A stretch of DNA of 64,000 nt from Rubrivivax sp. (GTDB taxonomy: Bacteria; Pseudomonadota; Gammaproteobacteria; Burkholderiales; Burkholderiaceae_C): positions 1 to 64,000 of the forward strand of contig JALHPF010000008.1 of the NCBI GenBank assembly GCA_022842595.1, read 5' to 3'. The notes under the pieces were generated by a model. It saw only the letters and a program-made list of their open reading frames with translations. It ran no database searches and was not told the origin of the DNA. Below, in pieces: positions 52,441-61,576 of this stretch (positions are counted from its first letter, which is position 1; every line of letters begins with the position of its first letter). The position numbers and the translations under genes are program-made.

Positions 52441-55335
52441 ATGGCCGTGACGACTGTCGCCCAGTTCGCGCTTCAGCTCAATCGACCGACGAATGCACTG
52501 CTTGAGCAGTTGCAGAGCGCCGGTGTGACCAAGCAATCCCCCGATGACGCGCTCACCGAGGCCGACAAGGAGCGCCTGCTCGACTTCCTGCGCAACGCCC
52601 ACGGCACGACTGCCAGTGCCGAGCGCAAGAAGATCACGCTGACGAAGAAGACCAGCACCGAGATCAAGCAGGCCGACTCCAGCGGCCGCGCACGCACGAT
52701 CCAGGTCGAGGTGCGCAAGAAGCGCGTCTTCATCAAGCGTGAAGACGGCCCGGCCGGTGCCGAAGACGCCACCGGTCCGAGCGCCGAGGACCTGGACCTG
52801 CAGCGGCGCGAGGAAGAAGCCCGCATCGAGGCCGAGTCGATCCGCCAGCAGGAAGCCGAGCTGGCCGAACAGCGCCGCCTGCGCGAAGAGCAGGAACGCC
52901 TCGCCCGCGAAGCCGCACAGGCCGCTGCAGCGGCTGCCGAGGCTGCAGCCGTCAAGGCTGCTGCTGAAGCCGCCGAGCGCGAGGCTGCCGCCGCACGTGT
53001 TGCTGCTGAAGCCAAGGCCGCCGGCAAGGGCGCCGCCGCAGAGGCAGCGCCGGCGCCCATGGTCGAAAAGCCTGCAGAACCCGCCGTCGAGGCGCCGAAG
53101 GCCGCGGAAGCGCCCAAGCCGGTGTTGCGCATCGTCAAGGCCGCCGACAAGGCCGCCGAGGAAACCGCCAAGTCCGACGATCTGGCCCGCCGCCGCAAGG
53201 CTGCCGAAGCCGAAGCTGCCGCGATTCGCGCCATGATGTCGGCGCCCAAGAAGGTGCTGCTGGCGAAGAAGCCGGAAGAACCGAAGCCGGCCGAGGTGGC
53301 CAAGGAAGCGATCAAGGGCACGATCCACAAGCCCACCGCCAAGCCGGGTGCACCGGGCGCTGTTGCCGCCGTGGCCAAGCCTGGCGACAAGAAACAGGTC
53401 AAGAGCGAGAAGCTTTCGTCCAGCTGGGCCGACGACGCTGCGAAGAAACGCGCGGCATTGAAGGGCCGCAGCGACTCTTCCGGCTCACGCGCCGGTTGGC
53501 GCGCGCCGCGTGGCGGTGGCCGCCGCGGCGAACGTGGCGACAACGGCCCGGGTTTCACGCCCACGCCCGAACAACTGGTGCAGGAAGTGCATATCCCGGA
53601 AACCATCTCGGTGGCCGACCTGGCGCACAAGATGAGCGTGAAGGCCAGCGAGGTCATCAAGCAGCTGATGAAGCTGGGCCAGATGGTCACCATCAACCAG
53701 CAGCTCGACCAGGAGACGGCGATGATCGTCGTCGAGGAAATGGGCCACAAGGCGCTGACCGCCAAGCTGGACGACCCGGAAGCCTTCACCGAAGAGGAAA
53801 CCGCGCTGCACGACGCTGCCGAACAGCTGCCACGAGCGCCGGTGGTCACCGTCATGGGTCACGTCGACCATGGCAAGACCAGCCTGCTGGACTACATCCG
53901 CCGTGCCCGCGTGGCCTCGGGTGAAGCCGGCGGCATCACCCAGCACATCGGTGCGTACCACGTGGAGACCCCGCGCGGCATGATCACCTTCCTCGACACC
54001 CCCGGCCACGCGGCGTTCACCGCGATGCGTGCCCGTGGTGCCAAGGCCACCGACATCGTCATCCTGGTGGTGGCGGCCGACGACGGCGTGATGCCGCAGA
54101 CCAAGGAAGCCATCGCCCACGCCAAGGCGGCGGGTGTGCCCCTGGTCGTGGCCATGAACAAGATCGACAAGCCCGACTCGAACCTCGAGCGCGTGAAGAG
54201 CGAGCTCGTGGCCGAAGGCGTCATCCCCGAAGAGTTCGGTGGCGACTCGCCGTTCGTCGGTGTCTCGGCCAAGATGGGCACGGGTGTCGACACCCTGCTG
54301 GAACAGGTGCTGCTGCAGGCCGAAGTGCTCGAGCTGCGTGCCCCGAAAGACGCGGCCGCCAAGGGCCTGGTCATCGAAGCGCGCCTCGACAAGGGCCGCG
54401 GCCCGGTGGCCACCATCCTGGTGCAGAGCGGTACGCTGAAAAAGGGCGACGTCGTGCTGGCCGGTTCCAGCTTCGGCCGCGTGCGCGCCATGCTGGACGA
54501 AGACGGCAAGAGCATCGAATCGGCCGGGCCTTCGCTGCCGGTGGAAATCCAGGGCCTGACCGAAGTGCCGCAGGCAGGCGACGAGTTCATGGTGCTCAAC
54601 GACGAGCGCCGTGCACGCGAGATCGCCACCTTCCGCCAGGGCAAGTACCGCGAGGTGACGCTGAACCGCCGCCAGGCTGCCAAGCTGGAAGGCATGTTCG
54701 AGAACATGGGCGAGACCGCCGCGCAGACGCTGAGCCTGATCGTCAAGGCCGACGTCCAGGGTTCGCAGGAAGCGCTGGCGCAGAGCCTGCTGAAGCTGAG
54801 CACGCCAGAGGTCAAGGTCCAGATCGTCCACGCCGCCGTCGGTGGCATCAGCGAGTCGGACATCAACCTGGCCATCGCCAGCAAGGCCATCATCATCGGC
54901 TTCAACACGCGGGCCGATGCCGGTGCGCGCAAGCTGGCCGAAGGCAACGGCGTCCAGATCAAGTACTACAACATCATTTATGACGCTGTGGACGAGATCA
55001 AGGCGGCCATGGGCGGCATGCTGGCGCCCGAGCAGCGCGAGGAGCTGATCGGCACAGCCGAGATCCGCACCGTGTTCGTGGCCAGCAAGATCGGCACCGT
55101 CGCCGGCAGCATGATCACCGCCGGCCGTGTGCTGCGCGGCGCCAAGTTCCGCCTGCTGCGCGAGAACGTCGTCATCTACACCGGCGAAATCGAATCGGTG
55201 AAGCGCATGAAGGACGATGTGCGCGAAGTCAGCGAAGGCTTCGAGTGCGGTATCAAGCTGAAGAACTACAACGACATCAAGGAAGGCGACCAGCTCGAAT
55301 TCTTCGAGGTCAAGGAAGTGGCCCGGACGCTGTAA
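52441..55335 (+). CDS. infB: translation initiation factor IF-2
   Basis: The 964-residue IF-2 starts [20 protein letters not shown] (IF2 N-terminal domain), then a long Ala/Glu/Lys-rich linker (about residues 100-340), a second IF2N domain ([20 protein letters not shown]), and the G domain with G1 GHVDHGKT near 473-480, G3 DTPGH and G4 NKID. The EF-Tu-like domain II and the fMet-tRNA-binding C-terminal domain complete it. The linker is long, as is usual in betaproteobacteria. It brings initiator tRNA to the 30S subunit. Confidence 0.96.
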   Translation: MAVTTVAQFALQLNRPTNALLEQLQSAGVTKQSPDDALTEADKERLLDFLRNAHGTTASAERKKITLTKKTSTEIKQADSSGRARTIQVEVRKKRVFIKREDGPAGAEDATGPSAEDLDLQRREEEARIEAESIRQQEAELAEQRRLREEQERLAREAAQAAAAAAEAAAVKAAAEAAEREAAAARVAAEAKAAGKGAAAEAAPAPMVEKPAEPAVEAPKAAEAPKPVLRIVKAADKAAEETAKSDDLARRRKAAEAEAAAIRAMMSAPKKVLLAKKPEEPKPAEVAKEAIKGTIHKPTAKPGAPGAVAAVAKPGDKKQVKSEKLSSSWADDAAKKRAALKGRSDSSGSRAGWRAPRGGGRRGERGDNGPGFTPTPEQLVQEVHIPETISVADLAHKMSVKASEVIKQLMKLGQMVTINQQLDQETAMIVVEEMGHKALTAKLDDPEAFTEEETALHDAAEQLPRAPVVTVMGHVDHGKTSLLDYIRRARVASGEAGGITQHIGAYHVETPRGMITFLDTPGHAAFTAMRARGAKATDIVILVVAADDGVMPQTKEAIAHAKAAGVPLVVAMNKIDKPDSNLERVKSELVAEGVIPEEFGGDSPFVGVSAKMGTGVDTLLEQVLLQAEVLELRAPKDAAAKGLVIEARLDKGRGPVATILVQSGTLKKGDVVLAGSSFGRVRAMLDEDGKSIESAGPSLPVEIQGLTEVPQAGDEFMVLNDERRAREIATFRQGKYREVTLNRRQAAKLEGMFENMGETAAQTLSLIVKADVQGSQEALAQSLLKLSTPEVKVQIVHAAVGGISESDINLAIASKAIIIGFNTRADAGARKLAEGNGVQIKYYNIIYDAVDEIKAAMGGMLAPEQREELIGTAEIRTVFVASKIGTVAGSMITAGRVLRGAKFRLLRENVVIYTGEIESVKRMKDDVREVSEGFECGIKLKNYNDIKEGDQLEFFEVKEVARTL

Positions 55336-55356
55336 CGGCGGATTTGCCTTCACCCG

Positions 55357-55388
55357 CAAACCCCGCCTCCCCAAAGAGGCGGGGTTTG
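55357..55388. terminator. strong hairpin between infB and rbfA
   Basis: CAAACCCCGCCTC (55357-55369) and its perfect reverse complement (55376-55388) form a 13-bp stem with a 6-nt loop, 21 bp after the infB stop. Only a short T run follows inside the second arm, so it may be a partial terminator or an RNA-stabilising structure that adjusts infB versus rbfA-truB expression. Confidence 0.65.
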
Positions 55389-55419
55389 TACTTGAGGGGA
55401 CCCGCCACAGGAACACCCC

Positions 55420-55785
55420 ATGCGACACAAGAAATCCACCGTCAACCGCAGCTTTCGCGTCGCCGACCAGATCCAGCGCGACCTGGCCGAGCTCATCCGC
55501 GAGTTGAAGGACCCGCGCGTGGGGATGGTCACGCTCAACGCGGTCGAAGTGACGCCTGACTACGCGCACGCCAAGGTCTACTTCAGCGTGCTGCTGGGCG
55601 ACCCGGCTGAATGCACCGAAGGCCTGAACGAAGCCGCCGGTTTCCTGCGCAACGGCCTGTTCAAGCGGCTGTCGATCCACACCGTTCCGACGCTGCATTT
55701 CCAGTACGACCAGACGACCGAGCGCGCCGCCGACCTGTCGGCGCTGATTGCCCGCGCCAACGCCACCCGGGCCAAGGAAGACTGA
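55420..55785 (+). CDS. rbfA: 30S ribosome-binding factor RbfA
   Basis: A 121-residue RbfA, a KH-fold cold-shock and 30S maturation factor. It starts [20 protein letters not shown] and contains [26 protein letters not shown] and [20 protein letters not shown] ribosome binding site (CAGGAACACC) precedes ATG 55420. The stop overlaps the truB start (TGATG), so translation is coupled. Confidence 0.94.
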   Translation: MRHKKSTVNRSFRVADQIQRDLAELIRELKDPRVGMVTLNAVEVTPDYAHAKVYFSVLLGDPAECTEGLNEAAGFLRNGLFKRLSIHTVPTLHFQYDQTTERAADLSALIARANATRAKED

Positions 55786-56777
55786 TGCCGGCCAACGGCA
55801 AGCCACGTCAAGCCCGCCGTGCGCTGCACGGTGTGCTGCTGCTCGACAAGCCGATCGGCTTCACGAGCAACGATGCCTTGCAGAAGGCCAAGGGCATGCT
55901 GCGCGCCGAGAAGGGCGGACATACCGGCACGCTGGACCCGCTGGCCACCGGTCTGCTGCCCTTGTGCTTCGGCGCGGCCACCAAGTTCAGCCAGGTCAGC
56001 CTGGACGCCGACAAGGGCTACCGCGCCACGCTGCACCTGGGCCAGCGCACCAGCACTGGCGACGGCGAAGGCGAAGTCGTTGCCGAATGCCCGGTCGACG
56101 TCGACATCGCGGCGATCACGGCCGCCTGCGCCCGCTTCAGCGGCCGTATCGAGCAGCTGCCGCCGATGCATTCGGCGCTGAAGCACGAGGGCAGGGCGCT
56201 CTACGACTACGCGCGTGCAGGGGTCACGATCGACCGCCCCACCCGCGAGGTGACGATTCATCGCATCGACATCGTCAGCTGGCACAGTCCCCAACTCGTG
56301 ATCGATGTGCAGTGCAGCAAAGGCACCTACATTCGCACGCTGGCTGAGGACATCGGCAGCGCGCTCGGTTGTGGTGCCCATCTGTCGGCGCTGCGGCGCA
56401 CGTCCGCCGGCCCGTTGCAGCTGGGCGAGGCCGTGACCATCGACGAACTGCAAGCCATGACCGAGGCCGAACGTGAAGCGCGGCTGCTGCCGCCAGACGT
56501 GCTGCTGCAAGCCTGGCCCGAAGTTCGCTTACCCGATGACGAGGCGGGCCGTTTCCTGACGGGGCTGCGCCGGCGTGTGCAGCTGGCCGATGCGCCCAGG
56601 GTGCGCGTCTACCGCGTTGCCAACGCCGACCCCGACGACGGTGGCACTGCCGAGGCCGCCAAAGAACGCGCGCGTGATTTCCTCGGCACCGCCCACATCA
56701 CCGCCGGCGAACTGATCGCTGACCGCCTACTCAGCCCTCTCGAGGTGCAGGCCCAAATCTCTGCCTCCAGGCTCTAG
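55785..56777 (+). CDS. truB: tRNA pseudouridine(55) synthase TruB
   Basis: The 330-residue enzyme makes pseudouridine 55 in the T-loop of tRNAs. [20 protein letters not shown] and [19 protein letters not shown] hold the TruB signature and the catalytic Asp. [20 protein letters not shown] is the usual helix after the insertion, and a PUA-like C-terminus follows. ATG 55785 overlaps the rbfA stop. typA follows after only 7 bp, so rbfA-truB-typA are co-transcribed. Confidence 0.95.
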   Translation: MPANGKPRQARRALHGVLLLDKPIGFTSNDALQKAKGMLRAEKGGHTGTLDPLATGLLPLCFGAATKFSQVSLDADKGYRATLHLGQRTSTGDGEGEVVAECPVDVDIAAITAACARFSGRIEQLPPMHSALKHEGRALYDYARAGVTIDRPTREVTIHRIDIVSWHSPQLVIDVQCSKGTYIRTLAEDIGSALGCGAHLSALRRTSAGPLQLGEAVTIDELQAMTEAEREARLLPPDVLLQAWPEVRLPDDEAGRFLTGLRRRVQLADAPRVRVYRVANADPDDGGTAEAAKERARDFLGTAHITAGELIADRLLSPLEVQAQISASRL

Positions 56778-56784
56778 AAACACC

Positions 56785-58623
56785 ATGTACAAACAAATCC
56801 GCAACATCGCCATCATTGCCCACGTCGACCACGGCAAGACCACCCTCGTCGACATGATGCTGCGCCAGAGCGGCACCTTCCGTGAAAACGAGAAGGTCGC
56901 CGAACGGGTGATGGACAGCAACGACATCGAACGTGAACGCGGCATCACAATCCTGGCGAAGAACTGTGCCGTCACCTGGAAAGGCACGCACATCAACATC
57001 GTCGACACCCCGGGCCACGCCGACTTCGGCGGTGAGGTCGAGCGTGCGCTGTCGATGGTCGATGGCGTGGTGCTGCTCATCGACGCCCAGGAAGGCCCGA
57101 TGCCGCAAACGCGCTTCGTCACGAAAAAGGCGCTGGCGCTGGGCCTCAAGCCCATCGTCGTCGTCAACAAGGTCGACAAGCCGGGCGCGCGCCCGGACTA
57201 CGTCATCAACGCCGCCTTCGAGCTGTTCGACAAGCTCGGCGCCACCGAAGAGCAGCTCGACTTCCCGGTGGTCTACGCCTCGGGCCTGAACGGCTGGGCG
57301 TCGCTGACCGAAGGCCCGGCGGGCGAGCAGTGGGGCCCCGACCTGTCGCCGCTGTTCGAGACCGTGCTGAGCCACGTGCCCACGCACAAGGGCGATCCCG
57401 ACGCGCCCCTGCAGTTGCAGATTTCGTCGCTCGACTATTCCACCTTCGTCGGCCGCATCGGCGTGGGGCGAGTCACCGCCGGTACGCTGCGGCCGATGCA
57501 GGAAGTGCTGGTCTGCGAAGGAACACCCGAAGAAGGGGGCAAGACCTTCAAGGGACGCGTCAACCAGGTGCTGACCTTCGAAGGGCTGGAACGCGTGCCG
57601 GCCACCGAAGCCGGCCCGGGCGACATCGTGCTCGTCAACGGCATGGAGAACATCGGGATCGGCGTGACCATCACCGACCCGGTGAACCCGATGCCGCTGC
57701 CGATGCTGCATGTGGACGAGCCCACGTTGACGATGAACTTCTGCGTCAACAACAGCCCGCTGGCCGGCCGCGAAGGCAAGTTCGTCACCAGCCGCCAGAT
57801 CTGGGACCGCCTGCAGAAGGAACTGCAGAGCAACGTCGCATTGCGCGTGAAGGAATCGGGCGAAGACGGCATCTTCGAAGTCAGCGGCCGCGGCGAACTG
57901 CACCTGACCATCCTGCTCGAGAACATGCGCCGCGAAGGCTACGAGATGGCCGTGAGCAAGCCGCGCGTGGTCTTCCAGACGATCAACGGCGAGAAGTGCG
58001 AGCCGATCGAGCTGGTCACGGCCGACATCGAGGACGCCCATCAGGGCGGCGTGATGCAGGCCTTGGGCGCCCGCAAGGGCGAACTGGTCAACATGGAAAC
58101 CGACGGCCGCGGCCGTGTGCGTCTGGAGTACCGGATTCCGGCGCGCGGCCTGATCGGCTTTTCCAACGAGTTCATGAACCTCACGCGGGGCACTGGCCTC
58201 ATCAGCAACATCTTCGACGGCTACGAGCCCTACAAGGGTGAGATCGAAGGCCGCAAGAACGGCGTGCTGATCAGCATGGACGACGGCGAGATCTTCACCT
58301 ACGCGCTGGGCAAGCTGGACGACCGTGGCCGCATGTTCGTCAAGCCGAACGACCCGGTCTACGAAGGCATGATCGTCGGCATCCACAGCCGCGACAACGA
58401 CCTCGTGGTCAACGCCACGCGCACCAAGCAGTTGACGAACTTCCGTGTCAGCGGCAAGGAAGACGCGATCAAGATCACGCCGCCGATCGACCTGACGCTG
58501 GAATACGCGGTGGAATTCATCTCCGATGACGAGCTCGTCGAGATCACGCCGAAAAGCATCCGCGTGCGCAAGCGCCACCTGAAGGAACACGACCGCAAGC
58601 GGGCCTCGCGCGAGGGCAGCTGA
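56785..58623 (+). CDS. typA: ribosome-associated GTPase TypA/BipA
   Basis: The 612-residue TypA/BipA GTPase starts [20 protein letters not shown] with G1 AHVDHGKT, G2 [10 protein letters not shown]3 DTPGHADF and G4 NKVDKPGA, then EF-G-like domains III and V and the BipA-specific C-terminus ([11 protein letters not shown]). It acts in 50S assembly and stress adaptation. It follows truB by 7 bp and is the last gene of the translation cluster. Confidence 0.95.
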   Translation: MYKQIRNIAIIAHVDHGKTTLVDMMLRQSGTFRENEKVAERVMDSNDIERERGITILAKNCAVTWKGTHINIVDTPGHADFGGEVERALSMVDGVVLLIDAQEGPMPQTRFVTKKALALGLKPIVVVNKVDKPGARPDYVINAAFELFDKLGATEEQLDFPVVYASGLNGWASLTEGPAGEQWGPDLSPLFETVLSHVPTHKGDPDAPLQLQISSLDYSTFVGRIGVGRVTAGTLRPMQEVLVCEGTPEEGGKTFKGRVNQVLTFEGLERVPATEAGPGDIVLVNGMENIGIGVTITDPVNPMPLPMLHVDEPTLTMNFCVNNSPLAGREGKFVTSRQIWDRLQKELQSNVALRVKESGEDGIFEVSGRGELHLTILLENMRREGYEMAVSKPRVVFQTINGEKCEPIELVTADIEDAHQGGVMQALGARKGELVNMETDGRGRVRLEYRIPARGLIGFSNEFMNLTRGTGLISNIFDGYEPYKGEIEGRKNGVLISMDDGEIFTYALGKLDDRGRMFVKPNDPVYEGMIVGIHSRDNDLVVNATRTKQLTNFRVSGKEDAIKITPPIDLTLEYAVEFISDDELVEITPKSIRVRKRHLKEHDRKRASREGS

Positions 58624-58636
58624 CACCCCCTTGACG

Positions 58637-59536
58637 ATGAAGCTCACACACCGCAACGCGGTGTGGGTGATGGTGGCCGCGACCCTGCTGTGGAGCATCG
58701 CCGGTGTCGTCACCCGCCATCTTGAAGCCGCGCGCAGCTTCGAGCTGACCTTCTGGCGCAGCGCCTTCAACGCGCTTGCGCTGGTGGTGTTGCTGTCGTG
58801 GCTGCGCGGGCCGGCAGTCTTGTGGGCCAGCCTGCGCGACGGCGGTCGCCCCTTGTGGATCTCGGGCGTGTGCTGGGCGGTGATGTTCACCGCCTTCATG
58901 GTAGCGCTGACCTTGACGACGGTTGCCAATGTGCTGGTGACGATGGCCATCGGCCCGCTGCTGACGGCGCTGGGTGCGCGCATCGCGCTGGGTCACAGGC
59001 TGGCCGCACGCACCTGGTGGGCGATTGCGCTGGCCGGCGCGGGCATCGGCTGGATGTACGGCCATGAATTCGCTGCGGGTGACCCACGGCTGCTGCTGGG
59101 CACGCTGGTGGCGCTGGCCGTGCCGGTGGCGGCGGCCGTCAACTGGACGCTCCTGCAGCATCTGAAGGGCCATGACGACCCGCCGGACATGCTGAGCGCC
59201 GTGCTCGTGGGCGCCTTGCTGTCGGCGGCCGTGACCCTGCCGCTGGCCTGGCCGTTGTCAGCGTCGCTGCACGACATCGGGCTGCTGGCCACGCTGGGTG
59301 TGTTCCAGCTGGCCATCCCATGCCTGATGGCCGTGGCCGTGGCGCGGGTGCTCAGCGGCCCCGAGATCTCTCTGCTGGGCCTGCTCGAAGTGATGTTCGG
59401 CGTGCTCTGGGCCTGGCTGGGCGCCGGTGAATCACCCGGGCCCGCCGTGCTGGCGGGTGGCGCGCTGGTGCTTGCCGCGCTGGTGGGCAACGAAGTGCTG
59501 GCCTGGCGCCAGCTGCCGCGTGTTCAGAAGGCCTGA
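58637..59536 (+). CDS. DMT (EamA) family permease
   Basis: The 299-residue protein has ten hydrophobic helices in two repeated EamA halves, starting MKLTHRNAVWVMVAATLLWS, with the usual GPLLTALGARIALG in the first half and GLLEVMFGVLWAWLGAGE in the second. It is a drug/metabolite transporter-superfamily exporter; the substrate is unknown. A TTG at 58631 would add two residues. It starts 13 bp after the typA stop on the same strand, perhaps as a read-through gene. Confidence 0.9.
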   Translation: MKLTHRNAVWVMVAATLLWSIAGVVTRHLEAARSFELTFWRSAFNALALVVLLSWLRGPAVLWASLRDGGRPLWISGVCWAVMFTAFMVALTLTTVANVLVTMAIGPLLTALGARIALGHRLAARTWWAIALAGAGIGWMYGHEFAAGDPRLLLGTLVALAVPVAAAVNWTLLQHLKGHDDPPDMLSAVLVGALLSAAVTLPLAWPLSASLHDIGLLATLGVFQLAIPCLMAVAVARVLSGPEISLLGLLEVMFGVLWAWLGAGESPGPAVLAGGALVLAALVGNEVLAWRQLPRVQKA

Positions 59537-59537
59537 T

Positions 59538-59831
59538 TCAGCGCGGAACAGCGGCCACGACCAGAGCCTTTGGCAAAGTCGTCCAACGCACGCTGGTCGG
59601 CGGCTGCACCAGGAACGTGTTGCTGTCCGGGGCCTGGGCTGCGGCCCTGCCGGAGACCAGCACGGCGGGATGTTCACCGTTGCTGTGCCCGTTTTTCCAG
59701 GTCGGGCTCGCAGGATGGCCGACGATGAATGTGTTCGGGTCGATGCTGCTCGTGGCCGGGGCCGCCTGGGCGAAACCGGCGGCAGCGCACAGCGCCAAGG
59801 CCAGCGCTGAAGTGCGAGTGGTGTTGTTCAT
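59538..59831 (-). CDS. small exported protein
   Basis: The 97-residue precursor has a clear signal peptide (MNNTTRTSALALALCAAAGF, cleavage after AQA). The mature 74 residues hold two related motifs, SSIDPNTFIVGHPASPTWKN and PDSNTFLVQPPTSVRW, of the form D-x-N-T-F-x-V-x-x-P-x-S, a tandem duplication. No family is recognised. A palindrome at 59851-59878 sits where its promoter should be. Confidence 0.75.
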   Translation of the reverse strand: MNNTTRTSALALALCAAAGFAQAAPATSSIDPNTFIVGHPASPTWKNGHSNGEHPAVLVSGRAAAQAPDSNTFLVQPPTSVRWTTLPKALVVAAVPR

Positions 59832-59850
59832 GTCGGTGGGTATCTTGAAT

Positions 59851-59878
59851 TAGGGTTAACAGCTAAGTGTTAACCCTA
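59851..59878. promoter_or_regulatory. palindrome upstream of the small exported protein
   Basis: TAGGGTTAACA and TGTTAACCCTA (59851-59861 and 59868-59878) are perfect 11-bp inverted repeats around GCTAAG. They are in a non-coding, AT-richer stretch 20 bp upstream of the start at 59831, suiting a dimeric repressor operator. A bidirectional terminator is the alternative, but the T-runs are poor. Confidence 0.55.
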
Positions 59879-59977
59879 GTATGCACCGACTGTCAGGTTC
59901 AGTTCAGCCTTTGATGGGGGATGTTTCCCATTTGAATGACGGCATTTGCAGGCCGAGACGGATTTAGGCCCGGTGCG

Positions 59978-60862
59978 TCATACATGCTCGCGGCGACGCA
60001 ACTGCCAGGCCAGCGCCAGCAGCGCAGCACTGAGCAGCACCCCGGTCGACGGCTCGGGCACGCTGCTCACCGCGAAGTCGTGGCCGCTGGCGCCGATGGT
60101 GTTGAGGCCTGCGATCGAGGGCGCCAGCGCATAGCGGGCGGTATGGAAGAAGTCGGCCTCGGCGCTGCGGCCGGTTTGGGCGTAATGCGTGACGCCTGCC
60201 GAGGTGTTGAGCAGGCCGACGAACTGCAGCGTGTGCCCCACTTGAGTGGCCAGGGTCAGCGAGTACTGGCCCGTGGCCTGCCGACCGGCTTGCCAGTCGA
60301 AGCTGACTTGCTGGCCACTTTGCAGGTCGGTCAAGCGCGCCGTGGCACCAGCGCTCGCGCTGAGAAACCCCCCGATCTCGAACGAGGGCGAGGACAGCGT
60401 GCCGTCGATGCTGAATTCGACCCGGTAACTCACCGGTGTGCCCATGGCCAGGCCGGCGCCACCCACGACGATCGCGTCGGCGAAACTGCCCTGGGCGGTG
60501 GCGCTGCTGTAGCCCGTGAACAAGCCGACACCCTGTGCGTCGTAGCCGTAGGCGAATGCTGCGAAGGAATAGGCCTTCAGCGTGCCGATGGAGCCCTGGA
60601 ACTTGGCGGTGGCCGTGCCACCATTGTTGACGGTGGAGACCCCGCTCAGGGTGGTGGGCAGCAAGGCCTGGGGCTGGCCGTTGAAGTTGAAGTTGTCGAC
60701 CTTGGTGATGGCCTGTTGGGGCTGGCCCGGCAGGTTCAGAACGGTCGTGGCGTTGATGGCGGCCGAGGCGCCCCAGCTTTGCGCGCCGGCGGCCAGCGGC
60801 AACAGCAGGAATGAAACGGACAGGGCCAGGGCCTTGGATGGGAGCAGCGGCAGGCATGACAT
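59978..60862 (-). CDS. PEP-CTERM sorting domain protein
   Basis: The 294-residue precursor starts with a signal peptide (MSCLPLLPSKALALSVSFLL, cleavage after AGA) and ends with the PEP-CTERM tail: VPEPSTGVLL, a hydrophobic stretch and the basic terminus RRREHV. This is a substrate of the exosortase/EpsH export and anchoring system. The middle is Ser/Thr/Gly-rich, beta-structured and low in Cys, fitting a surface or biofilm-matrix protein. ATG 60862 follows AAAGGACCC. It diverges from an ECF sigma factor across 119 bp, which may control it. Confidence 0.85.
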   Translation of the reverse strand: MSCLPLLPSKALALSVSFLLLPLAAGAQSWGASAAINATTVLNLPGQPQQAITKVDNFNFNGQPQALLPTTLSGVSTVNNGGTATAKFQGSIGTLKAYSFAAFAYGYDAQGVGLFTGYSSATAQGSFADAIVVGGAGLAMGTPVSYRVEFSIDGTLSSPSFEIGGFLSASAGATARLTDLQSGQQVSFDWQAGRQATGQYSLTLATQVGHTLQFVGLLNTSAGVTHYAQTGRSAEADFFHTARYALAPSIAGLNTIGASGHDFAVSSVPEPSTGVLLSAALLALAWQLRRREHV

Positions 60863-60981
60863 GGTGGGTCCTTTGAAAGGGCGGCCGAAAATTCGGCCTA
60901 CCCAGGCCAACGCAAGCCCGCTTCGGATCCGGACAAATATTTGTGGCTCGGCTTGAGGAGCCAGCCCATGCCTGGGTGAAG

Positions 60982-61539
60982 ATGCCGGGCATGACCGGCA
61001 AGCTGCCTCCCCACCTCGAACCGGGGTGGCCGTCCGTCTGGCCCGAAGCCTATGCCGAGCTCAGGAAGATCGCCAGCGCCCGTCTGCATGCGGCGGGCTC
61101 GCAGCGGGGCATGCAACCCGGCCTCAACACCACGGCCTTGGTCAACGAAAGCTATCTGCGGCTCGCCGGGCGTGTCGCGCAGCTCGACTTCCCGAGCCAG
61201 GGCCACTTTTATGCCTATGCCGCCCAGGTGATGCGTTCGGTGATCGTGGACGAACTCCGTACGCGCATGGCCGAGCGCCGCGGCGGTGGGGTCGCCCATG
61301 TGACGCTGGACACGGCCGTCTCCAACCAGCTGCTGGCCGACAACGACGAAGCGCTGCAGGTGGACGCAGCCCTCAACGCCCTGGCGCAGGTGGAGCCGCG
61401 TCTGGCTCAGGTGGTCGAGATGCGCTACTTTGCCGGGATGACCGACATCGAGATCGCCACCGCGCTGGGGCTCACCGACCGCACCGTGCGGCGCGACTGG
61501 GAAAAGGCGCGAGCCTTGTTGCGGACCATGGTCGGATGA
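60982..61539 (+). CDS. ECF-type RNA polymerase sigma factor
   Basis: A 185-residue ECF sigma factor. Region 2 (YAELRKIASARLHAAGSQRG, YLRLAGRVAQLDFPSQGHFY) and region 4 (QVVEMRYFAGMTDIEIATAL, TDRTVRRDWEKARALLR) are present, without region 1.1 or 3. This matches the ECF group often found beside PEP-CTERM genes and large kinases. The GTG at 60943 would add 13 residues; the exact start is uncertain. The kinase gene starts 37 bp downstream on the same strand. Confidence 0.9.
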   Translation: MPGMTGKLPPHLEPGWPSVWPEAYAELRKIASARLHAAGSQRGMQPGLNTTALVNESYLRLAGRVAQLDFPSQGHFYAYAAQVMRSVIVDELRTRMAERRGGGVAHVTLDTAVSNQLLADNDEALQVDAALNALAQVEPRLAQVVEMRYFAGMTDIEIATALGLTDRTVRRDWEKARALLRTMVG

Positions 61540-61576
61540 TGTCCGCGCAGGGCCTCGTCTTCCGTTGGCTCGGGGA

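Noticed and set aside
53485-55806. Antisense open frame of more than 700 codons opposite infB and rbfA
   Set aside because: It runs against two conserved core genes. His/Asp/Gln-rich composition is typical of GC-rich third-position shadows.
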